Assembly: GCA_020432105.1 (NCBI GenBank)
Contig: JAGQGZ010000010.1
Span: forward strand, 1 to 34,173
Origin: Dehalococcoidia bacterium
Lineage (GTDB): Bacteria; Chloroflexota; Dehalococcoidia; Tepidiformales; Tepidiformaceae
Reading direction: 5' to 3'
DNA length: 34,173 nt
Shown in pieces: positions 22,827 to 29,389 of the stretch; positions within the stretch are counted from its first letter, which is position 1, and each line of letters opens with the position of its first letter. Made by a program: the position numbers and the translations under genes. The notes below the pieces were generated by a model. It ran no database searches. It was not told where the DNA came from and saw nothing but the letters and a program-made list of their open reading frames with translations.

Positions 22827-23390
22827 GTGGTGGCCACCGCCCGCATCACCGGTGGCGAGTTCACCGGCCGGGTAGTACACGCCACGGGCGCACTCCCCCA
22901 GGGGTTCCGGCCCACTTCCGGCCGGCTCCGGGAAGCACTCTTCAATATCCTCGGACCTTCGGTCGAGGATGCTCGCGTCCTTGATCTCTTCGCCGGCTGT
23001 GGGCTGATTGGTTTCGAGGCCCTGAGCCGTGGTGCTTCGATCGCCACGTTCGTTGAGTCTTCGAGGAGCCTTGCCGAAATGATCACGAAGACGGCACGAG
23101 AGTTCGGCATCGGCGACCGGGTGACGGTGGTGCACAGCTCACTTCCAGGAGCTTTGCGGAAACTTCGGGGCCGGTTCGACCTGGTCTACATCGACCCTCC
23201 CTACGCGTTGCCGGATGTTGAATCGACCCTTGCCACCCTCTTTCCCCTGCTTGCACCCGGTGGGCGAGTCGTCTACGAGCACAGCAGTCGGTACAATCCG
23301 CCACAGCGTCCGCCGGGGCTGGAACTGGAGCAGCGGCGAATTTACGGCGACAGCGCCATCGCGCTGTATTGCGGCTCGGAGAGCGAATGA
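22827..23390 (+). CDS. rsmD: 16S rRNA (guanine-966-N2)-methyltransferase RsmD
   Basis: A class I methyltransferase of 187 residues that modifies G966 of 16S rRNA. The N-terminus ARITGGEFTGR resembles the RsmD start. Motif I is VLDLFAGCGLIGFEALSRGA (51-70) and the catalytic motif IV is DPPY (123-126). FRPTSGRLREALFNIL is the conserved RsmD segment before motif I. Two adjacent GTG codons directly follow the previous stop. GGAGG lies four bases before the first and seven before the second (22830), so the second is equally likely. The stop overlaps coaD as ATGA, the common rsmD-coaD pair. Confidence 0.92.
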   Translation: MVATARITGGEFTGRVVHATGALPQGFRPTSGRLREALFNILGPSVEDARVLDLFAGCGLIGFEALSRGASIATFVESSRSLAEMITKTAREFGIGDRVTVVHSSLPGALRKLRGRFDLVYIDPPYALPDVESTLATLFPLLAPGGRVVYEHSSRYNPPQRPPGLELEQRRIYGDSAIALYCGSESE

Positions 23391-23863
23391 GAATCGCAGT
23401 CTTTCCCGGCGGGTTCGATCCCGTAACCAACGGCCACATGGACCTGGTGAAGCGGATGACTCACCTCTTCGACCGCGTCGTCGTCGCCGTGGTCAAAGGG
23501 CGCGATAAGGGCTCCCTCTTCACCTGGGAAGAGCGCGTCGAGATGTTCAAGACTGCCGTCGAAGACATCCCCAACATCGAAGTCGAGATGTTCGATGAAC
23601 TGATGGTCGACTTTGCTCGCCGCAAGGGGGCAGTGGCGATCGTCCGCGGCATCCGCGCAGTCACCGACTTCGAGAACGAATTCGATATGGCGCTGATGAA
23701 TCGCAAGATGGCGCCACATCTGGAGTCGGTGTACCTGATGACCAACCAGGATTTCCTCTACGTCAGCGCCAGCCGGATCAGGGAAGTGGCAAGGCTCGGT
23801 TACGACGTCTCGGACCTGGTGCCTGCGCACGTCTACAAAGCGCTCCAGGCGAAATTCAGCTAG
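23387..23863 (+). CDS. coaD: Phosphopantetheine adenylyltransferase
   Basis: The 158-residue enzyme that transfers AMP from ATP to 4'-phosphopantetheine in coenzyme A synthesis. The nucleotidyltransferase motif is AVFPGGFDPVTNGHMDLV. The substrate-binding segment is IVRGIRAVTDFENEFDMALM, and the second ATP motif is VSASRIREVARLG. The ATG at 23387 overlaps the rsmD stop as ATGA and gives the exact family N-terminus (MRIAVFPGGFDP). Confidence 0.96.
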   Translation: MRIAVFPGGFDPVTNGHMDLVKRMTHLFDRVVVAVVKGRDKGSLFTWEERVEMFKTAVEDIPNIEVEMFDELMVDFARRKGAVAIVRGIRAVTDFENEFDMALMNRKMAPHLESVYLMTNQDFLYVSASRIREVARLGYDVSDLVPAHVYKALQAKFS

Positions 23864-23888
23864 GCTTCACCGACTTCGGGAGCCGCCA

Positions 23889-24401
23889 GTGGAGATCCTC
23901 GAACTCATAGACCACCTGGAAGACTTGATCGTCCAGTCGCGACGTCTGCCCGTCGGCGGCAACCTGGTCGTCGACCGCAAACGAATGCTCGACCTCATCG
24001 ATCAGCTTCGTCTGTCCGTGCCAGAAGATGTCCGCCGGGCGGCCCAGATTATCGAATCGCGGGATCAACTACTTTCCGAGGCAAGGGAACAGGCGAACCA
24101 GACCGCTGCTGCCGCCGCCGCTGAACGCGAAAGACTCATTGACTCCAACAGCATCGTGGCCGAAGCGCGGGAGCGTGCCCAGGCACTCATCGTCGATGGG
24201 GAAGACCGGGCGCGGAGGACGATCACCGAGGCTGACGCTACTGCTGCGGCACACCTGAGTGAGGCAGCTGATGCGGCTTCCCGACAGCTCGCCGATGCCG
24301 ACCGCTATGCACTCGAAGTGCTGACGCGACTGGATGCACAACTTCGCACCTTTCTCGATTCGATCAATACAAGTGTTGAAGGGCTGGAACAAGACCGCTA
24401 G
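23889..24401 (+). CDS. Coiled-coil protein of the coaD-linked 'ATPase' family
   Basis: A 170-residue protein, nearly all helical. The N-terminus MEILELIDHLEDLIVQSRRLP is followed by NLVVDRKRMLDLIDQLRLSV and PEDVRRAAQI. A long Ala/Glu/Arg-rich coiled coil runs from about residue 55 to 150 and resembles the stator b subunit of ATP synthase or DivIVA-type proteins. Proteins with this same N-terminal pattern sit directly after coaD in many Gram-positive-type bacteria, often labelled 'ATPase' without an ATP-binding motif; none is visible here. The function is unknown, perhaps cell division or envelope organisation. The start is GTG at 23889 with GGGAG upstream. Confidence 0.75.
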   Translation: MEILELIDHLEDLIVQSRRLPVGGNLVVDRKRMLDLIDQLRLSVPEDVRRAAQIIESRDQLLSEAREQANQTAAAAAAERERLIDSNSIVAEARERAQALIVDGEDRARRTITEADATAAAHLSEAADAASRQLADADRYALEVLTRLDAQLRTFLDSINTSVEGLEQDR

Positions 24402-24515
24402 TACCAGTTGCAGTTTGGGCGTACGCTGTCCGTGAACTCCGGCTATCCATGACAACGAGAGTGCGACTCTTTGTGGTTAGTCGAAATCGATAAGGGGGCA
24501 CAAGGGGTTCACACT

Positions 24516-24773
24516 ATGGCAAAGTTCACGAAGATTCCGAAAGCACAGGCACCGGTGCCTGTGCGCCAATCAGGCAGACTGGCCGCCCGGATGAAGCTCT
24601 ATGAAGAACACATCATGAGCGTATCGGCCGGCGAAGTCGGCAGGCTTGTTCCTGACCGCGACGAAACAGCCCGAGGCCTCGCCCTGCGCATCGGTAGAGC
24701 AGCCCGCCGGGTAAGCCGTCCTGTGAAGACCTGGATCGACAAGGGCGTCGTCTACTTCGAACCGGTTTCCTAG
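24516..24773 (+). CDS. Small basic hypothetical protein
   Basis: An 85-residue protein, MAKFTKIPKAQAPVPVRQSG onward, rich in Lys and Arg, with a central helix (RMKLYEEHIMSVSAGEVGRL) and a C-terminal part GLALRIGRAARRVSRPVKTW that could bind nucleic acid. I do not recognise the family. The ATG at 24516 is supported by AAGGGG eight bases upstream; an earlier ATG at 24471 lacks this. Codons 10-17 are embedded in a 22-base perfect palindrome. A hairpin that could end transcription follows the stop. The 114 bases before the gene hold no clear promoter. Confidence 0.65.
   Translation: MAKFTKIPKAQAPVPVRQSGRLAARMKLYEEHIMSVSAGEVGRLVPDRDETARGLALRIGRAARRVSRPVKTWIDKGVVYFEPVS
24543..24564. repeat. Perfect 22-base palindrome inside the small basic gene
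   Basis: The arm GCACAGGCACC is followed at once by its exact reverse complement, with no spacer. As RNA it could form a nine-pair hairpin with a CCGG loop, beginning 27 bases after the start codon. It may be an operator, an mRNA control element or chance within APVPV codons. Confidence 0.7.
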
Positions 24774-24784
24774 CCGGGCGATGG

Positions 24785-24822
24785 CATCGTGGGGGTGATG
24801 GCTGGGCCACTACCCCACGATG
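24785..24822. terminator. Terminator-like hairpin between convergent genes
   Basis: CATCGTGGGG (24785-24794) pairs perfectly with CCCCACGATG (24813-24822), and TGG/CCA pairs extend the stem inward. The right arm lies within the last codons of leuS, whose stop is 24810-24812. No good T-run follows on either strand, so it may be a weak bidirectional terminator or an mRNA 3'-end-stabilising hairpin. Confidence 0.5.
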
Positions 24823-27254
24823 TTGATCAGCTTTCCAGCCACGTAGATCACCTTTTTGGGGCTCCTTCCACCGAGGAACTCGCTGACGCGGGAGAGAGCA
24901 AGCACCTGATCCGTTACCGCTGCCTCAGACGCGTCCGCTGCCACAAAGAGGCGATCTCTCACCTTTCCGTTGACCTGTACGGCAATCTCCACACCCTCTT
25001 CCTGAACGTATGCCTCCACGAACTCAGGCCAGGACTGCGTGTGGACGCTGAAGGGCCGCCCCGATCGTTCCCACAATTCCTCAGCGATATGCGGGGCAAG
25101 CGGCGCCATAAGCAGCAGCATCGCCTCGATCGATTCCTCCCAACCCATTCGATCTACCGCACCTTCATCACGCTGTTTCGCGATTGCCGTGGAGAACTCC
25201 ATCAACCGTGCGATTAGCGTGTTCCAGCGAAGTGCTTCGATGTCCCCCGTAACCGCATGGATAGCGGTATGAGTAGTTTTGCGTAGTTCCGCCCGCGACA
25301 TTTCGTCATCGGAGTAGCGCGGCTCTTCGGTCACAAGCGACCACACACGGTTGAGCCAGCGGACGATTCCCTGCATACCGGTCGGGTTATATGGGCCCCC
25401 CTGGTCCCAGGGCCCGATGAACATGATCTGGCAGCGCAGAGCATCGGCACCCCACCGGTCGACCTGTTCGTCCGGCGCGACCACGTTTCCCCGGCTCTTG
25501 GACATCCTGTTTCCATCAGGCCCGAGGATCACGCCCTGGTTGAAAAGCCTGGTCATCGGCTCATCCTGATCAACCAGTCCCATATCCCGGGCAGCCTTCC
25601 AGAAGAACCGCACGTAGAGGAGGTGCATTACGGCGTGTTCGGCGCCGCCCGTGTACAGGTCCACCGGGAACCAGTAGTCCGCCGCCTCCTTACTGAATGG
25701 GGCGATCGCGTTGTTCGGATCGGCATACCGCATTTCGTACCAGCTCGAGCACACGAAGGTATCCATCGTGTCCGTCTCGCGGCGGGCCGGCGACTCACAT
25801 TGTGGACACGGCACGTTTACCCACGATTCCACCTCCGTCAACGGTGACCTGCCGGTGGGCTCGAAGGTCACGTGTTCGGGGAGAACCACGGGAAGCTGAT
25901 CTTCGGGAACCGGAACAATGCCGCACTCGGAGCAGTGCACCATGGGTATTGGTGCACCCCAGTAGCGCTGCCGCGAGATGAGCCAGTCACGAAGTCGATA
26001 GTTGACGGTGCCTTCGCCGGCTCCCGTTCGCTCTGCGATTTCGATGGCCCGCTGGACGCCTCCATCCACCGGTGTGCCATCCAGCTCACCCGAGTGGATG
26101 TAGACGTCGCCTGCGGTGTACGCCGCTTCGAGCTCGCGCTCGTGGTCGACTCCGGGGGCCGTGAAAACGGGAGTGACCGCGAGCCCGTATTTCCGAGCGA
26201 ACTCGAAGTCACGCTCATCGTGTGCCGGGACCGCCATGATCGCCCCGGTCCCGTACGTCACAAGCACGTAGTCGGCGATCCACACCGGTACGGGCTCCCC
26301 TGTGAACGGGTTGGTGGCATAACCCCCCGTGAATACGCCCGTCTTCTCCCGTTCGGTCGAAAGCCGCTCGATCTCCGTCGCTTTCGCCGTTCGGCCAATG
26401 TAGGCCTCAACTTCCGCGCGCTGGGCATCGGTGGTCAGTCCGGCCACGAGCGGGTGCTCAGGTGCCAGCACCATAAACGTCGCTCCATATACCGTGTCCG
26501 GCCGTGTCGTGAAGACGGTGATAGTCTCCTCACCTCCACCTTCAGACGGCACCGGGAAATGGAGGAGAGCGCCCTCCGAACGCCCGATCCAGTTCGTCTG
26601 CATGACCTTGATTCGCTCCGGCCAGTCGATGCCGTCGAATCGCAGCAATTCCTCTGCGTACTCCGTAATTCGGAAGAACCACTGCGTGAGGAAGCGCCGC
26701 TCAACCACGTCATCGCTCCGCTCACACTTACCATCGACAACCTGCTCGTTTGCCAGGACCGTGTTGCAACCCGGGCACCAATTGGCCGCTGCTTCGGCGC
26801 GGTAGGCCAGCCCTTTCTCGTAGAGCTTCAGGAACCACCATTGCGTCCAGCGATAGAATTCCGGGTCGCTGGTGATGACTTCGCGCGACCAGTCGAAACT
26901 CGTACCCATGCGCCGCAATTGGCCACGCATGCGGTCGATATTGCTGTACGTCCACTCCCGCGGGTCGATTCCCCGCTTGATGGCTGCGTTTTCGGCGGGC
27001 AATCCAAAACTATCGAAACCCATGGGGAAGAGCACGTTGTAGCCCTGCATGCGCCTGTAGCGGGCGGCCGCATCGCTCGGCGCCATGGGATACCAGTGGC
27101 CGGTATGGATATCACCCGACGGATAGGGAAACATCGTGAGGGCGTACCACTTGGGCCGGGACTCGTCGAAATCGACGGCCCGGTAAATCTGCTCGTCTTC
27201 CCAGCGTTTCTGCCACTTCTCTTCAATAACTGCGGGGTCGTAGCGATCGTTCAT
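24810..27254 (-). CDS. leuS: Leucyl-tRNA synthetase
   Basis: An 814-residue class I synthetase of the bacterial type. The HIGH-like motif is FPYPSGDIHTGHWYPM (H50 and H53, the second position being Thr). The CP1 editing domain contains FTTRPDTVYGATFMVLAPEHP, for clearing mischarged tRNA. A Cys pair (WCPGC) and CPQCESP suggest zinc sites. The KMSKS loop is RMSKSRGNVV. The C-terminal domain ends VNGKVRDRLFVAADASEAAV and the family's short tail. The ATG at 27254 has only a purine-rich GAGAAGCGAG before it. Upstream are a terminator and a possible Leu-rich leader peptide, so expression may depend on leucine supply. Confidence 0.96.
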   Translation of the reverse strand: MNDRYDPAVIEEKWQKRWEDEQIYRAVDFDESRPKWYALTMFPYPSGDIHTGHWYPMAPSDAAARYRRMQGYNVLFPMGFDSFGLPAENAAIKRGIDPREWTYSNIDRMRGQLRRMGTSFDWSREVITSDPEFYRWTQWWFLKLYEKGLAYRAEAAANWCPGCNTVLANEQVVDGKCERSDDVVERRFLTQWFFRITEYAEELLRFDGIDWPERIKVMQTNWIGRSEGALLHFPVPSEGGGEETITVFTTRPDTVYGATFMVLAPEHPLVAGLTTDAQRAEVEAYIGRTAKATEIERLSTEREKTGVFTGGYATNPFTGEPVPVWIADYVLVTYGTGAIMAVPAHDERDFEFARKYGLAVTPVFTAPGVDHERELEAAYTAGDVYIHSGELDGTPVDGGVQRAIEIAERTGAGEGTVNYRLRDWLISRQRYWGAPIPMVHCSECGIVPVPEDQLPVVLPEHVTFEPTGRSPLTEVESWVNVPCPQCESPARRETDTMDTFVCSSWYEMRYADPNNAIAPFSKEAADYWFPVDLYTGGAEHAVMHLLYVRFFWKAARDMGLVDQDEPMTRLFNQGVILGPDGNRMSKSRGNVVAPDEQVDRWGADALRCQIMFIGPWDQGGPYNPTGMQGIVRWLNRVWSLVTEEPRYSDDEMSRAELRKTTHTAIHAVTGDIEALRWNTLIARLMEFSTAIAKQRDEGAVDRMGWEESIEAMLLLMAPLAPHIAEELWERSGRPFSVHTQSWPEFVEAYVQEEGVEIAVQVNGKVRDRLFVAADASEAAVTDQVLALSRVSEFLGGRSPKKVIYVAGKLINIVG

Positions 27255-27328
27255 CTCGCTTCTCTCGCTTTCTACACACGCCGGTACGGCGGCACGAGTC
27301 CGCGCGCATAGGCCTGGGGATGAATGTG

Positions 27329-27360
27329 AAAAGCCCCGCCGAGCCTAGAAGCCGCGGGGC
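27329..27360 (-). terminator. Intrinsic terminator / candidate attenuator in the leuS leader
   Basis: On the minus strand GCCCCGC (27354-27360) pairs with GCGGGGC (27333-27339) across a 14-base loop and is followed by TTTT (27329-27332). It lies 75 bases before the leuS ATG. The loop contains the stop codon of the putative leader peptide. It could instead simply end the transcript of the gene at 27501-28055. Confidence 0.75.
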
Positions 27361-27410
27361 CGCATAAGTGCGAGTTCGAGGTAGGGCACAGGCCGTTGGG
27401 CCCGGCCCAT
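27345..27410 (-). CDS. Putative leucine-containing leader peptide of leuS
   Basis: A 21-codon frame on the minus strand, ATG at 27410 to TAG at 27345-27347. The C-terminal part reads VPYLELALMRPRGF. The three Leu codons (CTC, CTC, CTT) within five residues should all be read by one tRNA-Leu (anticodon GAG). A ribosome stalled on them would cover the first arm of the terminator, while one that finishes and leaves would let it form. No Shine-Dalgarno is seen before the ATG or an in-frame GTG (27389). Three Leu in five is suggestive, not decisive; the location is what makes it persuasive. Confidence 0.5.
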   Translation of the reverse strand: MGRAQRPVPYLELALMRPRGF

Positions 27411-27461
27411 CTGGCGACGCCGAACGCTACACGAGGCGGTATTTCGGGGGTCGATAGCACA

Positions 27462-27492
27462 CCGCATGTGAAGAGTATGCCATCACATGCGG
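27462..27492. promoter_or_regulatory. Perfect 10-bp inverted repeat upstream of leuS
   Basis: CCGCATGTGA (27462-27471) and TCACATGCGG (27483-27492) are exact inverted repeats with an 11-base spacer. They overlap the possible leuS -10 at 27474-27479. The spacing does not fit a Crp site (which needs six bases between GTGA and TCAC). It may be an operator or, if transcribed, a 10-bp RNA hairpin at the start of the leader. Confidence 0.6.
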
Positions 27493-27504
27493 GGAAACGG
27501 TCAA
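27474..27504 (-). promoter_or_regulatory. Possible leuS promoter
   Basis: On the minus strand TTGACC (27499-27504) overlaps the stop of the upstream gene, and CATACT (27474-27479) follows after 19 bases. The -35 is good and the -10 is imperfect. Transcription would begin near 27467, giving a leader of about 210 bases. Confidence 0.4.
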
Positions 27505-28055
27505 TCCGGACGGTAGTGTGCGACGAACAGGGTTTCCCACTCTCGAGGCTCGCTGCATTCAGAGCAGGTGAGATACCAGACCCACATTTCGTCTGGCTCT
27601 CGGCCGTATTTCTCCTTCGCCTGCTCCTTCGTCTCCCTCATCAGCCCCTTCATCGCCCCGAAATGAGCCGGTAGCAGGCGGGTCCAGGCAAATCCCCCGG
27701 GCATCTCGATGCCTGGATGTGCCCCATCTGTTTCGACCTCAAGCAGGACCGGCCGCCGGAGACGCCCCTCACCAAGCAGCAACATCGCATCCTCGGGTAT
27801 CACGGCGCCTGCCGCCTCCGCCCTCTTGCGCAACTTCCCCCTGATCGACTGGTAGCCGACGGGAACCCCGGCAACAGCCGGGAGCGAACCCCGGATGAAC
27901 TGGATGTCGCTCCAGTCACTCTCGACTTCGTGCCAATCTTCGGCATCCAGGTGCGGGCATTCGCAGAGGGGCTCGGACGGCGCCGGGTCGGGCGTCTTCG
28001 GCCGGGTGTCACCGTCCACGCGCACACGGCGGCGGGAGGATTGCTCGTCGCTCAT
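27501..28055 (-). CDS. Hypothetical protein with paired cysteines
   Basis: A 184-residue protein. A charged, disordered N-terminus (MSDEQSSRRRVRVDGDTRPK) is followed by CECPHLDAEDWHEVESDWSD, a Leu/Gly-rich middle (SIRGKLRKRAEAAGAVIPED and MLLLGEGRLRRPVLLEVE), and a C-terminal WVWYLTCSECSEPREWETLF. The CxCPH and CSEC elements could bind a metal together. I do not recognise the family. The ATG at 28055 has TAACCT seven bases upstream and no Shine-Dalgarno, so it is probably leaderless. It is divergent from the acyl-CoA dehydrogenase gene. Confidence 0.7.
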   Translation of the reverse strand: MSDEQSSRRRVRVDGDTRPKTPDPAPSEPLCECPHLDAEDWHEVESDWSDIQFIRGSLPAVAGVPVGYQSIRGKLRKRAEAAGAVIPEDAMLLLGEGRLRRPVLLEVETDGAHPGIEMPGGFAWTRLLPAHFGAMKGLMRETKEQAKEKYGREPDEMWVWYLTCSECSEPREWETLFVAHYRPD

Positions 28056-28062
28056 CAACGAG

Positions 28063-28068
28063 AGGTTA
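28063..28068 (-). promoter_or_regulatory. -10 element of the gene at 27501-28055 (leaderless)
   Basis: TAACCT on the minus strand ends seven bases before the ATG at 28055. No convincing -35 is seen. Confidence 0.4.
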
Positions 28069-28149
28069 CACAGGCCATGCCGTTCGTGGCTGCAATCCGT
28101 CGGCGAACTTGCCATACTCTCCGCACCATCGGACCGAGGGAGTCACCCC

Positions 28150-29325
28150 GTGGAATTTCAGTTCACCAAAGCGCAAGAAGATTTTCGCGGCGAAGTTCAA
28201 CAGTTCATCGCCCGCAACTGGTCACCACCGCCACCCACCGCAAGGGCGGGGGACGAGGAAACCAATGCTGCCGGCCGGGCATTCGAACAGCGGCTCGCCG
28301 AGAAGGGCTGGCTCACCATGGCCTGGCCCAGGGAGTACGGCGGACTGGGCGCCAACCATATGGACCAGATGATCTTCCGCGAAGAGACGGCCTACGCCGG
28401 TGCTCCGGGTTCCGGCGGCCAGGGCATCTCCATGGTCGGGCCCTGTCTCATGGTCCACGGCAACGAGGAGCAGAAAAAGGAGCACCTTCCGAAGATCGCC
28501 TCGGGCGAAGTCCACTGGGCCCAGGGATTCAGTGAACCGGGCTCGGGGTCGGACCTCGCCTCGCTGCAAACCCGGGCTATCCGCGACGGCGATGATTTCG
28601 TTATCAATGGCCAGAAGATCTGGACCTCCGGGGCTCATGATGCCGACTGGATCCATGTCCTCACGCGCACAGACCCCGATGCGCCGAAGCACCGCGGCAT
28701 CTCGTACTTCCTGCTCGACATGCGCACTCCGGGCGTCACGGTTCGGCCCCTCATCAACATGCTTGGTGACCACGAATTCAACGAGGTTTTCTTCGAAGAC
28801 GTTCGCGTACCCGCGCAAAACATGATGGGTGAGGAGAACCGCGGTTGGTATGTGGGTGCGACCCTGCTGGACTTCGAACGCTCCGGCGTTAACTGGTCGG
28901 CGCAAGGCCGCAAGACCGTGGAGAGGCTGACCGGCTATGCCCGGGAGACCTCGGGCCCGAAGGGCCGGCTTATCGATGATGCCGGCATCCGCCAGGGACT
29001 CGCCGAATTGAGAATCGGCGTGGAAGCGTCCCGCCTGCTGAGCTACCGCGTCGCCTGGATGCAGAGCGCGAACCTGATCCCCAATTACGAGGCCTCGATG
29101 TCGAAAGTCTTCGGTAGCGAACTGGGCCAGCGGATCGCCAATTTCGGACTGAAGCTGTTGGGACTGCCCGGTCAGAACGTAGATCCTGCCGATCCGAACG
29201 CACCGTTGAAGGCCGATATCGGCCGCAGCTACATGCGCACCGTGCCGGGAACAATCGCCGCCGGCACCAGCGAGATTCAGCGGAACATCATCGCCACCCG
29301 CGGCCTCGGGCTGCCGCGCGGGTAG
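28150..29325 (+). CDS. Acyl-CoA dehydrogenase
   Basis: A 391-residue FAD enzyme that introduces an alpha-beta double bond in an acyl-CoA. FAD- and substrate-contacting segments are WAQGFSEPGSGSDLASLQTR, VINGQKIWTSGAHDADWIHV and the C-terminal AAGTSEIQRNIIATRGLG. In medium-chain enzymes the catalytic Glu is the second residue of YEGT; here it is Ala (IAAGT). A Glu in helix G (E243 in LLDFERSGVN) matches the alternative base of isovaleryl-CoA/long-chain-type enzymes, so the protein should still be active. The start is GTG at 28150 with GGGAG upstream. The substrate range is unknown. Malate dehydrogenase follows after 64 bases. Confidence 0.92.
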   Translation: MEFQFTKAQEDFRGEVQQFIARNWSPPPPTARAGDEETNAAGRAFEQRLAEKGWLTMAWPREYGGLGANHMDQMIFREETAYAGAPGSGGQGISMVGPCLMVHGNEEQKKEHLPKIASGEVHWAQGFSEPGSGSDLASLQTRAIRDGDDFVINGQKIWTSGAHDADWIHVLTRTDPDAPKHRGISYFLLDMRTPGVTVRPLINMLGDHEFNEVFFEDVRVPAQNMMGEENRGWYVGATLLDFERSGVNWSAQGRKTVERLTGYARETSGPKGRLIDDAGIRQGLAELRIGVEASRLLSYRVAWMQSANLIPNYEASMSKVFGSELGQRIANFGLKLLGLPGQNVDPADPNAPLKADIGRSYMRTVPGTIAAGTSEIQRNIIATRGLGLPRG

Positions 29326-29338
29326 CGCTCAATCGTTA

Positions 29339-29388
29339 GTTCCTCCGCGTGTAGGCTGAAGCCAACAGCACATTACACGCGGAGGAAC
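29339..29388 (+). promoter_or_regulatory. 15-bp perfect inverted repeat covering the mdh ribosome-binding site
   Basis: GTTCCTCCGCGTGTA (29339-29353) and TACACGCGGAGGAAC (29374-29388) are exact reverse complements with a 20-base spacer. The right arm contains the Shine-Dalgarno GGAGG (29381-29385) and ends one base before the ATG. In RNA read through from the gene upstream, the stem would hide the ribosome-binding site. It has no T-run, so it is not a typical terminator. Confidence 0.75.
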
Positions 29389-29389
29389 C

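Noticed and set aside
25872-27311. A 479-codon open frame on the plus strand opposite leuS
   Set aside because: It mirrors highly conserved LeuRS sequence, including the HIGH and editing regions, and has no recognisable domains.
27462-27492. Crp-type site upstream of leuS
   Set aside because: The repeat contains GTGA and TCAC, but they are 11 bases apart, not the six needed for the Crp geometry.
27255-27500. T-box riboswitch for leuS
   Set aside because: I looked for the conserved T-box sequence (AGGGTGGNACCGCG-like) and a specifier stem on the minus strand and found neither; only the terminator and the Leu-codon frame are present.
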